64,000 nt of DNA from Actinomycetaceae bacterium (GTDB lineage Bacteria; Actinomycetota; Actinomycetes; Actinomycetales; Actinomycetaceae). Below, piece by piece: positions 8,801 through 16,914 of this stretch. A program made the translations under genes and the position numbers. The number at the start of each line of letters is the position of its first letter. Within the stretch, counting starts at the first letter, position 1. The DNA lies in the NCBI GenBank assembly GCA_030532405.1, contig JAUNLF010000003.1:1-64000 (forward strand). Direction: 5' to 3'. Under the pieces are notes generated by a model. It was not told the DNA's origin. It saw nothing but the letters and a program-made list of their open reading frames with translations, and searched no databases.

Positions 8801-9509
8801 GGCCGTTACGCGCGCGACGAACGATGTCCTCGTACTTTCCAACAAACTCAGAGAACGTGAGGGTGTCCGCGTCGTGAATGACCGGAACCATCAGCATGCG
8901 CGAGCCATCCTTGCGCGGGATGTCAATCGCCAGGCCAAAGCCAACGTGAGCGAAATGCTCGATAGCCGGCTTGCCCTTTTCGTCCATCGTGTAGCGGACG
9001 TTCATCGAAGGCATCTCAACTAGAGCCTCGACAAGCGCGTAACCAATCAGGTGGGTGAACGAAACCTTGCCGCCGCGAGTGCGAGCCAGGTGTCCATTAA
9101 TTACCGCGCGGTTCTCGATCAGAAGCTTCGCGGGAATCTGACGAGCCGACGTAGCGGTCGGAACTTCCAGCGAGGCGTCCATGTTCTTGGCGACTGCGCG
9201 GAAGGCACCCTTTAGAGTTTCGACCTCGTCCTCGGTACGCAAATCTTCATTCAACTTCGACGCGGCACCGCTGTGCTGAAGGCGCGTGTACGGCGAAGTC
9301 GCTTGCGCGATCTTCGACAGTGGGCGCGGCGGAAGGTCGGAGCGAGTCACGTCCGTTGCGTTCGGGTTGAAACGTGAAGCCGACGCGGCAACCGGAGCGG
9401 AAGAGCTCATCGGTGCGGAGTCAGCAGAAATTTTTGAGGGGTCCGACGGCGCCGGCGGGGCGGGCCTGCGTACAGCTGCCTGTATCGGACCGGATGTGTT
9501 ATCAGTCAT
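5865..9509 (-). CDS. kgd: Multifunctional 2-oxoglutarate metabolism enzyme Kgd (E1/E2 fusion)
   Basis: This is the actinobacterial fusion of an E2-type succinyltransferase domain with a thiamine-diphosphate E1 domain. It performs 2-oxoglutarate decarboxylation/dehydrogenation in the TCA cycle and can make 2-hydroxy-3-oxoadipate. Of the 1214 residues, about 110-345 form the lipoyl-free E2 core, ending in TYDHRIIQGA with the catalytic His. The rest is E1, with HRGRLNVLAN and the ThDP/Mg segment GDAAFAGQGVVYE...NNQIGFTT. The first ~110 residues are Pro/Ala/Ser-rich and do not show the FG-x-N-x-WLVEE motif that opens mycobacterial Kgd. ATG at 9509 (MTDNTSG) is preferred because AAGGAAGCAGGAG is just before it; an upstream in-frame start at 9542 lies before that site. 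It is monocistronic, with its own terminator. Confidence 0.95.
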   Translation of the reverse strand: MTDNTSGPIQAAVRRPAPPAPSDPSKISADSAPMSSSAPVAASASRFNPNATDVTRSDLPPRPLSKIAQATSPYTRLQHSGAASKLNEDLRTEDEVETLKGAFRAVAKNMDASLEVPTATSARQIPAKLLIENRAVINGHLARTRGGKVSFTHLIGYALVEALVEMPSMNVRYTMDEKGKPAIEHFAHVGFGLAIDIPRKDGSRMLMVPVIHDADTLTFSEFVGKYEDIVRRARNGQLTGDDFAGGTVTLTNPGTIGTTHSVPRLMKGQGSIIGVGATDYPVEWAGASPQRLAELGVGKIMTMTSTYDHRIIQGAASGELLRNVSRKLAGQDGFYDRVFDSMRIPYVPYRWERDKEYDSDREKGKPARIVELIHAYRVAGHLAADTDPLDYKVRRHPDLNLSTYGLNVWDLDRSFPTGGFGGRDFMTLREILEQLRDTYTRSVGIEYMHMVDPKQREWIQQRVEHPWEKPSLQTQRHILSMLNKAEAFEHFLQTKYIGQKRFSLEGSESLIPLLDRVLWVAAHDNIAEVGIGMAHRGRLNVLANIAGKSYGQIFSEFEGNADPRSVQGSGDVKYHLGTEGVFTADDGQATKVYLAANPSHLEAADGVLEGVVRAKHDKLNEPGWPVLPILIHGDAAFAGQGVVYETLNMSQVPAYRNGGTLHIIINNQIGFTTSNTVARSTKYATDMAKGLQVPIFHVNGDDPEMVARVAKLAFEFRQEFHKDVIIDLVSYRRRGHNEGDDPSMTQPVMYALIDRTATTRDRYAQDLVGRGDISAEEAEKALQEYHDLLDQILKETREATKSDASAETVAGLERPEAQRLGQGMMLGWESPIPRDVVERIGDAHVNIPEGFTPHPKMGKLLEKRQQMSREGKIDWGFGELLAFGSLLMEGTPVRMSGQDSRRATFVQRHAVLHDHNNGREWTPLNFLVEGQPKFDIYDSTLSEYAPMAFEYGYSLERPEALVLWEAQFGDFANGAQSVIDEFISSAEQKWAQRSSVVLLLPHGYEGQGPDHSSARIERYLSLAAEENMWIVQPSTPANHFHLLRTQAYKRPRKPLVVFTPKQLLRLPAAASSVEEFTSGGFKTVYGEQDQAIIDNAANVDRVIMTSGRVYYDLVKERASRGDNKTAIVRLEQYYPLPVEDLKKAVEPFGNAQLVWVQDEPENQGPWPFLALNMFTEFDQQVSVVSRPAAASPAAGTMQLHKYQHGILMDEAFRR

Positions 9510-9912
9510 CGCTCCTGCTTCCTTGGTTCGCGATCTTTTCAACGAGTCCAGTTGGTTGCTTCGATTCTGGATAATCGCGCTCTACAACTGGCTAATAGTG
9601 TAGGACGAAAGCCGCGTAATTTCGCGTGATATAGCCAGATTTTAGGAAGTTTTTGACAACCCATAATCGGCCATGGCTTAACCGTTTCCAAATGCCTACA
9701 CCCACCTAAATATGCTTTGAAATTTGCGAGGGCGGGCGAGGGGTCGGATCGGGTTGTGCGCCGACCGTGGGTGAGTGTCGCCGGGCGGGTTGAGGTGCGG
9801 CTGGCGTTAGCAGAACCACGAAACGGTACGCGCGCGGTCACTGTTTTTTGGATAAGCTGACGAGGATGAATAAAGATGAACCTCCTCGAAGTTTTAAGCC
9901 GGTGGTGAGCCG
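9510..9912. other. Divergent intergenic region, kgd / CNNM gene
   Basis: About 400 bases without a credible gene. It should hold the reverse promoter of kgd and the forward promoter of the CorC-like operon. A perfect TTGACA is at about 9653 on the + strand but the -10 17 bases later is poor. A+T-rich stretches lie at about 9580-9660, then a G+C-rich stretch with one GAGGGCG copy at about 9728. No RNA gene, repeat or terminator was recognised. Confidence 0.4.
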
Positions 9913-11280
9913 GTGATTTATGATCTTCTGATGATCTTGCTGGGCGTTGTTTTAACGCTTGGTACGGCGGTGTTCGTTGCCGCAGAGTTCTCCTACGTCG
10001 CCCTTGATTCCGCTTCTGTTGAGCGTCGAGCTAACGCGGGTGACAAGCGTGCAAAGCAAATCCTCGGCGCGATCCGTACCCTGTCTACGCAGCTTTCGGG
10101 CGCGCAGGTCGGTATTACGCTGACTACGATCTTGCTGGGATACACCACGCAGGTGGCTTTGCTCGACATGTTCTCGAAGCTGCTGACTAACGCGGGGCTT
10201 GCAACCGCGTTGGCAACTACGCTCGCGGTTGCGCTTTCAGTGGTAGTGGTAAACGCGTTTTCGATGGTGTTTGGCGAACTTGTGCCAAAGAACATGGCGC
10301 TCGCGGATCCGCTACACACCGCGGGTTTGGTCACCCCGGTGCAGACGGGTTTTTCAAAGCTGCTGCACCCGCTCATCAAGTTGCTTAACGACACTGCAAA
10401 CAAGGTGCTGCACGCAATGGGGATCGAGCCGATGGAGGAAATCTCTTCGGCGCGTTCAGCATCCGAACTTGCCGCGCTGGTTCGTCACTCCGCGGAGGAG
10501 GGCACCCTTGACACCTCCACCGCAACGCTGCTTACAAAGTCGATTGCGATCGGGGAGCTGTCCGCGGTTGACGTCATGACCGACCGCGGTCGCATGCAGT
10601 ACATTCCCGAATCCGGGTCCGCCGCCGACGTGGTGGAACTCGCCCGCACCACCGGCCACTCGCGCTTTCCGGTAGTCGGCGATGACTCCGATGACATCAT
10701 CGCGTTCGTCTCGCTTCGCCGCGCCATCGCGGTGCCTTTTGAAAAGCGCGCCGAAGTTTCCGTCATGTCGTCCTCCCTTATATCGGATGCGCCAAAAGTG
10801 CCCGAAACGCTCGCGCTTGCACCACTGCTTGTGCAACTGCGTTCCGAAGGCCTGCAGGTCGCGGTCGTTGTCGACGAGTACGGGGGAACGTCCGGAATCG
10901 TCACGCTTGAGGACGTCGTGGAAGAAATCGTGGGTGAAGTCGCTGACGAACACGACATGCGCCGCCACGGTATTCGCCGCCAAAAGGACGGCAAGTGGAA
11001 AGTGCCGGGCACACTACGCCCGGATGAGCTTGAAGAACGCACCGGCATTTTCGTGCCCGAGGAAGGCCCTTACGAAACGCTTGGCGGCTTCATGATGTTT
11101 AAACTCAGCCGCATCGGCCAGATGGGGGACGTCGTAACCGAGGGGGACGTGACGTTGCGCGTTGCCCGCATGGATGGCCGCCGCATCGACCAAATCATCG
11201 TTGAAGGGCCGGCTCAAAACGCGGATGCGACGCTAGACGCCGAAGGCCGCGAGCTGCGAAAGGGAGGTGGCGCCAAATGA
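9913..11280 (+). CDS. CNNM/CorC-HlyC family membrane protein (first of pair)
   Basis: The 455-residue protein has the architecture of the hemolysin-C/CorC-like CNNM family. An N-terminal DUF21 membrane domain of several hydrophobic helices (about 1-185) includes the conserved VFGELVPKNMAL motif. A CBS pair follows (about 205-340, with VVVDEYGGTSGIVTLEDVVEEIVGE), then a C-terminal CorC_HlyC domain (about 350-440). Family members are linked to Mg2+ (or Co2+) export and ion homeostasis, and the 'hemolysin' name is historical. The GTG start at 9913 has only a weak GGTGAG upstream. It overlaps the next gene by four bases (ATGA). Confidence 0.9.
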   Translation: MIYDLLMILLGVVLTLGTAVFVAAEFSYVALDSASVERRANAGDKRAKQILGAIRTLSTQLSGAQVGITLTTILLGYTTQVALLDMFSKLLTNAGLATALATTLAVALSVVVVNAFSMVFGELVPKNMALADPLHTAGLVTPVQTGFSKLLHPLIKLLNDTANKVLHAMGIEPMEEISSARSASELAALVRHSAEEGTLDTSTATLLTKSIAIGELSAVDVMTDRGRMQYIPESGSAADVVELARTTGHSRFPVVGDDSDDIIAFVSLRRAIAVPFEKRAEVSVMSSSLISDAPKVPETLALAPLLVQLRSEGLQVAVVVDEYGGTSGIVTLEDVVEEIVGEVADEHDMRRHGIRRQKDGKWKVPGTLRPDELEERTGIFVPEEGPYETLGGFMMFKLSRIGQMGDVVTEGDVTLRVARMDGRRIDQIIVEGPAQNADATLDAEGRELRKGGGAK

Positions 11281-12347
11281 GTATTGGCACCGGACTCCTC
11301 ATTACCTTGCTACTGCTGGCCTTGAACGCGTTCTTTGTTGGCGCGGAGTTCGCGGTGACGTCTTCGCGGCGCGCCCAAATTGAACCGCTCGCAGAAGAGG
11401 GCAAGCGGGGTGCGAAAACAGCGCTGTGGGCAATCGAGCACGTGTCTTTGATGCTGTCGATCTCTCAGCTGGGCATTACCGTTGCGTCGACCTCCTTGGG
11501 CGCTGTTGCGGAACCGGCCATCGCGCGCCTGCTGCAAAAACCAATGGTCGCCATGGGCTTGCCCGCGGAGGCCTCCCACGCCGTTGGCTTCGTAGGCGCC
11601 CTCCTGATCGTTTTGTATCTGCACGTCGTGTTCGGCGAGATGGTTCCAAAGAACATCTCCGTGTCAAGGCCCGACAAAGCGCTGCTTATCCTCGCGCCGC
11701 CACTAGTTGCAATCGGCCGCCTGCTTCGCCCGATCGTTGTGGGTCTCGACCACCTCGCAAACTGGTTCGTACGCAAGTTTGGCCTCGAGCCGCGCTCTGA
11801 AGTTGCGTCCACATTTACCGCCGAAGAGGTCGCCTCGATCGTCGAGCTGTCCCAGCAGGAGGGCACGATCCACGACGACATCGGCCTGCTCACAGGCACC
11901 CTGGAGTTCTCCGAAGAATCGGTCGGGGACACCATGGTCGCCCTCGAAGACGTAATCGGACTACCCGCTACCGTGACGCCCGCGGACGTGGAACGCGAAG
12001 TCGCGAAGACCGGGTTCTCCAGGTATCCGATCCTTGACGACTCCGGACTGCCCGCCGGCTACATTCACCTAAAGGACGTGCTGTACGCGCGCCCCGAACA
12101 GCGCGACCTGCCGGTTGACGATTGGCGTTTTCGTGAAATGCCGATCGTTCGCGCCGAAGACGAAGTCGAGGACGCGCTACGGATCATGCAAGAATCCGGC
12201 ACGCACCTGGCGGAAGTCGTGCGGGATGGAAAGCCCGTTGGCGTCCTATTCCTGGAGGACGTTATTGAGGAGCTCGTCGGGGAAGTGCGCGACGCCCTCC
12301 AACGCGATGATCTTCTAATGGAACGCGAACTGGATGCCGAAGACTAA
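11277..12347 (+). CDS. CNNM/CorC-HlyC family membrane protein (second of pair)
   Basis: A shorter paralogue of the preceding gene, at 356 residues. The N-terminal DUF21 membrane region carries VFGEMVPKNISVSRP, and a CBS pair ends with VLFLEDVIEELVGEVRD. The C-terminal CorC_HlyC domain is missing, the usual difference between the two members of such actinobacterial pairs. The AGGGAGG Shine-Dalgarno lies inside the end of the upstream gene and the ATG overlaps its stop, so the two are co-translated and may form a heteromeric complex (inference). Confidence 0.9.
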   Translation: MSIGTGLLITLLLLALNAFFVGAEFAVTSSRRAQIEPLAEEGKRGAKTALWAIEHVSLMLSISQLGITVASTSLGAVAEPAIARLLQKPMVAMGLPAEASHAVGFVGALLIVLYLHVVFGEMVPKNISVSRPDKALLILAPPLVAIGRLLRPIVVGLDHLANWFVRKFGLEPRSEVASTFTAEEVASIVELSQQEGTIHDDIGLLTGTLEFSEESVGDTMVALEDVIGLPATVTPADVEREVAKTGFSRYPILDDSGLPAGYIHLKDVLYARPEQRDLPVDDWRFREMPIVRAEDEVEDALRIMQESGTHLAEVVRDGKPVGVLFLEDVIEELVGEVRDALQRDDLLMERELDAED

Positions 12348-12439
12348 AGCGCCGCGACGCGATGAGTGCTTAACGTACGTGCAACGCTCGCGGAGGGTTT
12401 AGAACAAAAGGTGAAACTTTCCACAGGATGACAAAAAGA

Positions 12440-12467
12440 TTGGTTTAATTACTTCGGCCGTTATATG
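12440..12467 (+). promoter_or_regulatory. Possible promoter of the M23 peptidase gene
   Basis: TTGGTT, 16-base spacer, TATATG, about 110 bases before the peptidase start, in an A+T-richer stretch after the end of the CorC-like pair. The match is moderate; no other candidate is better. Confidence 0.3.
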
Positions 12468-12518
12468 TTCGTTATGAACAGACAACGACTCGACTGTTCG
12501 TAAATATCTGAGATTTTG

Positions 12519-12549
12519 AATTCGCACCCCTATTTTGCGTGTGCGAATT
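12519..12549 (+). promoter_or_regulatory. Leader hairpin before the M23 peptidase
   Basis: AATTCGCAC and GTGCGAATT form a perfect 9-bp stem around a 13-base loop. It sits between the likely promoter and the Shine-Dalgarno of the peptidase and covers the alternative GTG start at 12539. There is no T-run, so an operator or an mRNA structure is more likely than a terminator. Confidence 0.4.
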
Positions 12550-12577
12550 GGGGAAGTTTTCGGAAGGACCGCAGAAC

Positions 12578-13420
12578 TTGACTGCACACGATGCGCCGCA
12601 AGGATCGCCGTTTCCAACTCGCCGTGAGTTGCGCGAACAGGCGACCGCGAAACACAAGTCGAGTAAGCGCATTAGCCTATCCGCATTAACCCGCGGTGGC
12701 CTGCTTGCAGTGCTCGCAGCAGCCACGGTCGCGGTACCCGTTTCCGGTTTCGTAGGCCCCGACAATTCGCTGTCACTTCCGTCAAAAGCCGTTGCGGCTC
12801 CCATCTCTGAGTCTTCTTGGGTCGAGTCTGAAGACACCGTCGTTACCGAAGCTGTTGGTCTTCGCGAAGTTGCGTCCGCGGCGTCGAGGGCGAAGCTTAG
12901 AACTCCTTTGGAAATCTCCGAGTGTTTGACCGTGATGCCCGCAAACGGTGACCGTGAGGTCACGGAGTCCGCTCCGATCGTCTGGCCCATGGTGTCCGGC
13001 ACGTTTAACTTTGCATCCCCGTTTGGAATGCGCTTCCACCCCGTGCTCGGATATTCGCGTATGCATGAGGGCGTGGACATGGCTGGGCCGCTCGGAACCC
13101 CGATTTTTGCGCCGGCCGACGGCGTGGTGTTGGAATCCCACCCCCAGAGCGGGTCGGGCTACTGGATTAAGATCCAGCACGAATACGCGGACGGTGGTAC
13201 TTTCTACACCGGTTACGCGCACATGTATGCCTCTGACGTCCTCGTGAAGGAGGGCGACAAGGTGTCTGCCGGCCAGAAGATCGCGGCGGTAGGTAACACC
13301 GGAACTTCTACGGGCCCGCACCTGCACTTTGAGGTTCACGATTCCAGTGACACCCCGATCGATCCTGTCTCTTGGCTTGAAGCTCAAAACGCCCGCCAGC
13401 CGGGTCAGGGCTGCGAGTAG
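12578..13420 (+). CDS. M23-family (LytM) peptidase, membrane anchored
   Basis: A predicted peptidoglycan endopeptidase or LytM-type protein. It has a short basic cytoplasmic segment (RRELREQATAKHKSSKR), one membrane segment near residues 40-58, a linker and a C-terminal M23 domain. Zn ligands are visible as HEGVD (His-x3-Asp) and HLHFE (His-x-His), with GYAHM between them, so the enzyme looks active. TTG at 12578 is chosen because AAGGA precedes it by nine bases; GTG at 12539 lies inside a strong hairpin and lacks a Shine-Dalgarno. The protein is then 280 residues. The glycerophosphodiesterase gene starts two bases after the stop. Confidence 0.85.
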   Translation: MTAHDAPQGSPFPTRRELREQATAKHKSSKRISLSALTRGGLLAVLAAATVAVPVSGFVGPDNSLSLPSKAVAAPISESSWVESEDTVVTEAVGLREVASAASRAKLRTPLEISECLTVMPANGDREVTESAPIVWPMVSGTFNFASPFGMRFHPVLGYSRMHEGVDMAGPLGTPIFAPADGVVLESHPQSGSGYWIKIQHEYADGGTFYTGYAHMYASDVLVKEGDKVSAGQKIAAVGNTGTSTGPHLHFEVHDSSDTPIDPVSWLEAQNARQPGQGCE

Positions 13421-13422
13421 TC

Positions 13423-14193
13423 GTGTACCGGGTCCCACACTTTGGGCCAGCACTTGTCATAGCGCACCGCGGTGGTGCCCTGCTCGCCCCAGAAAACTCC
13501 TGGGAATCTTTTGAAAACTGCGACCGGCTGGGGTTTAACCTGGTCGAGTCAGATGCTCACTTAACTTCCGACGGCCGTGTCGTACTGATTCACGATCCCG
13601 TTTTAGAGCGCGTATCGGACGGTTTCGGACCGGTTGCTTTGCACACGTGGGATGAACTGCAGGAAGTAACTATCAACGGGTCTGCGCGCGGACCGGTTTT
13701 GCTTGAGGATGTCCTGTCGTCATTTCCGAACCTGCACCTGAACTTGGATGCTAAGGAAGAGCAGGTTTGGAAGCCAATGGTTGACGTCATTCGCGCTCAC
13801 GATGCCACCGACCGCGTGCTGATTGCGTCTTTTGATTCCGCTCGTTTGCGCCGCGTTCGCCGCTATGCGCCCGAGTTGCAAACGTCGATGGGGCAAATGG
13901 AAGTTGCGCGCCTGTTCTTAACCACGCAGACAGCAATCATCAAACGCCAAGGGCGGGTTCCGCTTCCAAAACGCGGAATCGTGGCGGCGCAGGTGCCGCT
14001 GAACTTCGGCAAGATCCCACTCGTCACAAAGCGCTTCGTAGCAACCGCCCACAGGCTTGGGGTTGCCGTACACGTGTGGACACTAAATGAGCCAGAAGAA
14101 ATCGTTACCGCCCTCGACATGGGGGTCGACGGCATCATCACAGACCACCCCGTGCTGGCAAAAGAAATCATTGAAGCGCGCGGCAGAATGTGA
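13423..14193 (+). CDS. Glycerophosphodiester phosphodiesterase
   Basis: The 256-residue GDPD-family enzyme hydrolyses glycerophosphodiesters to glycerol-3-phosphate and an alcohol. Family motifs are IAHRGGALLAPENSWESF with the catalytic His-Arg and Glu, ESDAHLTSDGRVVLIHDPVLER with the metal-binding Glu/Asp and second His, and the C-terminal VWTLNEPEEIVTALDMGVDGIITDHP. The GTG start is two bases from the M23 stop, so both are probably on one transcript. No signal peptide is seen. Confidence 0.92.
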   Translation: MYRVPHFGPALVIAHRGGALLAPENSWESFENCDRLGFNLVESDAHLTSDGRVVLIHDPVLERVSDGFGPVALHTWDELQEVTINGSARGPVLLEDVLSSFPNLHLNLDAKEEQVWKPMVDVIRAHDATDRVLIASFDSARLRRVRRYAPELQTSMGQMEVARLFLTTQTAIIKRQGRVPLPKRGIVAAQVPLNFGKIPLVTKRFVATAHRLGVAVHVWTLNEPEEIVTALDMGVDGIITDHPVLAKEIIEARGRM

Positions 14194-14228
14194 TCTTGCC
14201 CGATCCCACGCTCGCCCTCACGGCCGGT

Positions 14229-14259
14229 TTGGAAATGCCAAGTCAAAATGAACTAGACT
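14229..14259 (+). promoter_or_regulatory. Possible promoter of tRNA-Arg
   Basis: TTGGAA (14229-14234) and TAGACT (14254-14259) with a 19-base spacer, about 70 bases before the tRNA. The -10 is good and the spacing is long. Confidence 0.3.
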
Positions 14260-14326
14260 GATCCGGTACCGCGACGCACTCGCTAGCGCACGTGTGTTGC
14301 AGGTACGGCCCGCAAACGCGGTTTTA

Positions 14327-14399
14327 GCCCCGATAGCTCAGCGGATAGAGCGTCTGCCTCCGGAGCAGAAGGTCGCAGGTTCGAGTCCTGTTCGGGGCG
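14327..14399 (+). tRNA. tRNA-Arg (CCG)
   Basis: A 73-base cloverleaf. The acceptor arms are GCCCCGA/TCGGGGC with discriminator G, the D arm is GCTC...GAGC, and the anticodon stem is TCTGC/GCAGA with loop CTCCGGA, giving anticodon CCG. The T arm carries GGTTCGAGTCC. It reads CGG arginine codons. No CCA is encoded. Confidence 0.96.
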
Positions 14400-14496
14400 C
14401 TTTTGCTACCCGCAACAAGGTTGTATCCCACGCGCCCAAAGCCCGCGCGATAAAGGTGGATAATGGGCAGAGAAGTTATTACAAATAGGAGGCCCC

Positions 14497-14952
14497 ATGC
14501 GCGTACACATCGCCGCTGACCACGCAGGTTACGAACTTCGCAAATATTTGATTGAGCGCCTAGAGCGAGCCGGTCACGAAGTTGTTGACCACGGCGCCAA
14601 AGAATACGACGCCATGGACGCGTACCCCACCATGTGCATTCCGGCCGCCGAGGCCGTAGCCGCAGACCCCGATTCCCTGGGCATCGTGATCGGCGGTTCC
14701 GGTAACGGCGAGCAGATGGCCGCGAACCTCGTTGACGGCGTGCGCGCAGCCCTCGTGTGGAGCGAATCCACCGCCGTGTTGGCCCGCGAGCACAACAATG
14801 CGAACGTCATTGCGATTGGTGCGCGTCAGCATTCGCGTGAGGAAGCCGCCCACTTCGTGAAGGTGTTCTTGGCTACCGCGTTCTCGGGCGATTCCCGCCA
14901 CGAAGACCGCATCGCCATGATGGCGGACTACGAGCAGAAGCGCTGCAAGTAA
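14497..14952 (+). CDS. rpiB: Ribose-5-phosphate isomerase B
   Basis: RpiB interconverts ribose-5-phosphate and ribulose-5-phosphate in the pentose phosphate pathway. The 151-residue protein begins MRVHIAADHAGYELR. It carries the GIVIGGSGNGEQMAAN loop (where many bacterial family members have Cys, this one has Ser in the GGSGNGE form usual in actinobacteria) and AREHNNANVIAIGAR. The start has a strong AGGAGG. Terminator-like structures follow within 120 bases. Confidence 0.94.
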   Translation: MRVHIAADHAGYELRKYLIERLERAGHEVVDHGAKEYDAMDAYPTMCIPAAEAVAADPDSLGIVIGGSGNGEQMAANLVDGVRAALVWSESTAVLAREHNNANVIAIGARQHSREEAAHFVKVFLATAFSGDSRHEDRIAMMADYEQKRCK

Positions 14953-15001
14953 CATTTTCGAGGGCGTGCGCGGTTGACCGACCCGCGGTTGTATCGCCCG
15001 G

Positions 15002-15019
15002 GAGGGCGTTTGCGCCCTC
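15002..15019. repeat. Hairpin made of inverted GAGGGCG copies
   Basis: GAGGGCG-TTTG-CGCCCTC: two copies of the window-wide heptamer face each other and form a perfect 7-bp stem with a 4-base loop, 50 bases after rpiB. The arrangement is like uptake-signal pairs used as terminators in other bacteria, but there is no T-run. Confidence 0.5.
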
Positions 15020-15035
15020 GCATAATAGCAACGCT

Positions 15036-15069
15036 TTGGGCGCCTGGTTGTGACCAACTGGGCGCCCAA
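15036..15069 (+). terminator. Terminator-like inverted repeat after rpiB
   Basis: TTGGGCGCC/GGCGCCCAA, a perfect 9-bp stem, encloses an inner TGGT/ACCA pair and is followed by TTTGC. The T-tract is short, so efficiency is uncertain. Confidence 0.5.
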
Positions 15070-15120
15070 TTTGCGGGCGCGAGTTACCCCTAAAACGGTC
15101 GAACCCATAAGATTGAGGGC

Positions 15121-16800
15121 GTGACTCCAAAAGATTTAGAAGAACTCATTCACGCAGTACTAACAACCTCCGTTGAAAGCGGCGCGGTTGAACTTGCGGC
15201 GGAAGATATTCCCGCGCAGGTCACCGTGGAACGCCCTCGTAACCGCGAACATGGCGACTGGGCCACCAATATCGCTATGCGCCTTGCGAAAAAGGCGGGC
15301 ACGAACCCGCGCGCACTGGCACAGATCCTGGCGGATCGTTTGGTGCAGCAAGACGGGATCGCCGAAGTTGACGTTGCGGGACCGGGGTTCATCAACATCC
15401 GACTCGACGCCGCATCCGCGGGCGAACTGGCCCGCACCATTTTGGAGGCCGGCGAACAGTACGGTCACAACGAGTCCAAGGCGGGCTCTCACGTAAACCT
15501 CGAGTACGTCTCGGCTAACCCGACGGGCCCCATCCACTTGGGCGGCGCACGCTGGGCGGCTGTTGGCGACTCGATGGCTCGACTTCTCAAGGCAGCCGGA
15601 GCTGAAGTTACCCGCGAGTACTACTTCAACGACCACGGCTCGCAGATCGACCGTTTCGCGCGTTCCCTGTACGCGCGCGCCAAGGGCGAGCCCGCCCCCG
15701 AAGACGGCTACGGCGGCCAGTACATCGAAGACATCGCCAACCAGGTCATGGCCGACGCGAAGGCCGCAGGCGAACCGAACCCGCTCGAGCTTTCCGAAGA
15801 AGACGCCGTGGAGGCGTTCCGCGCTCGCGGGGTGGAGCTCATGTTCGCCGAAATCAAGGCAAAACTAACCGAGTTCCGCACCGAGTTTGACGTGTTCTTC
15901 CACGAAGACTCCCTGCACGAATCGGGCGCCGTCACCGAAGCGATTCAGATCCTTCGCGACCGCGGCCATATTTACGACGAGGGCGGAGCCACCTGGCTTC
16001 GAACCACCGACTTTGGCGACGACAAAGACCGCGTAATCATCAAGTCCGACGGTGACGCCGCGTATTTTGCGGGCGACCTGGCCTACTACTTGGACAAGCG
16101 CAACCGCGGTGCGGACGAGGCCGTCTACCTGCTGGGCGCTGACCACCACGGTTATATCGGCCGCATGATGGCGATGTGTGCCGCGTTTGGCGACGAGCCG
16201 CACAAGAACCTGCAGATCCTAATCGGACAGCTAGTTAACCTGGTTCGCTCCGGCAAGCCGGTGCGCATGTCCAAACGCGCAGGCACAGTCGTAACCTTGG
16301 ACGACCTCGTGGACGCTGTTGGGGTGGATGCCGCGCGTTACTCGCTGGTTCGCACCTCGATTGATCAAAACGTTGACATCGACCTCGACCTGCTGTCGCA
16401 AAACACTAATGACAACCCGGTGTACTACGTGCAGTACGCGCACGCCCGCACCGCAAACGTGGGGCGCAACGCGGATGAGCACGGTGTGACGCGCGATCAG
16501 GGCTTCGACCCGTCGGCGCTCGACCACCCGGCTGACGCGCAGCTGCTAGGCGTGCTCGCGCAGTTCCCGGCGGTAGTCGGCCAGGCCGCGCAGTTCTTGG
16601 AACCGCACCGCGTTGCCCGCTACCTTGAAGAGCTCGCCTCCGCCTACCACACCTGGTACGCCCAGTGCCGCGTAACCCCGCGCGCCGAAGAGGAAGTCAC
16701 CGCCGGACACGTTGCCCGCCGCTGGCTCAACGACGCGGTCAAGCAGGTGTTGGCAAACGGCCTCGGCCTGCTTGGAGTCACCGCGCCCGAGCGCATGTAG
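15121..16800 (+). CDS. argS: Arginyl-tRNA synthetase
   Basis: Class I synthetase that charges tRNA-Arg, 559 residues. The N-terminal additional domain is followed by the HIGH-type signature in [13 protein letters not shown]. The KMSKS-like segment is [10 protein letters not shown]. The C-terminal DALR anticodon-binding domain includes YVQYAHAR and ends ...[14 protein letters not shown] start. It leads the lysA-hom-thrB run; the 114-base gap to lysA may hold a separate promoter. Confidence 0.96.
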   Translation: MTPKDLEELIHAVLTTSVESGAVELAAEDIPAQVTVERPRNREHGDWATNIAMRLAKKAGTNPRALAQILADRLVQQDGIAEVDVAGPGFINIRLDAASAGELARTILEAGEQYGHNESKAGSHVNLEYVSANPTGPIHLGGARWAAVGDSMARLLKAAGAEVTREYYFNDHGSQIDRFARSLYARAKGEPAPEDGYGGQYIEDIANQVMADAKAAGEPNPLELSEEDAVEAFRARGVELMFAEIKAKLTEFRTEFDVFFHEDSLHESGAVTEAIQILRDRGHIYDEGGATWLRTTDFGDDKDRVIIKSDGDAAYFAGDLAYYLDKRNRGADEAVYLLGADHHGYIGRMMAMCAAFGDEPHKNLQILIGQLVNLVRSGKPVRMSKRAGTVVTLDDLVDAVGVDAARYSLVRTSIDQNVDIDLDLLSQNTNDNPVYYVQYAHARTANVGRNADEHGVTRDQGFDPSALDHPADAQLLGVLAQFPAVVGQAAQFLEPHRVARYLEELASAYHTWYAQCRVTPRAEEEVTAGHVARRWLNDAVKQVLANGLGLLGVTAPERM

Positions 16801-16914
16801 TCGGCCCGAAGCGGAACCAAAGCGCACCCAGACCGGCGGTCCTCCGCAGGGTAGGTAGCCGGCGTCAGCGTTCGCAGCGGCCCCGCAATAGTAGAAGTTA
16901 AGTGAAGGAGTCCC

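Noticed and set aside
12539-12541. GTG as the start of the M23 peptidase
   Set aside because: It lies inside a perfect hairpin and has no Shine-Dalgarno; TTG at 12578 has AAGGA upstream.
12348-12577. A riboswitch (for example c-di-AMP type) before the M23 peptidase
   Set aside because: Only a single short hairpin is present; the leader is too short for the known aptamer.
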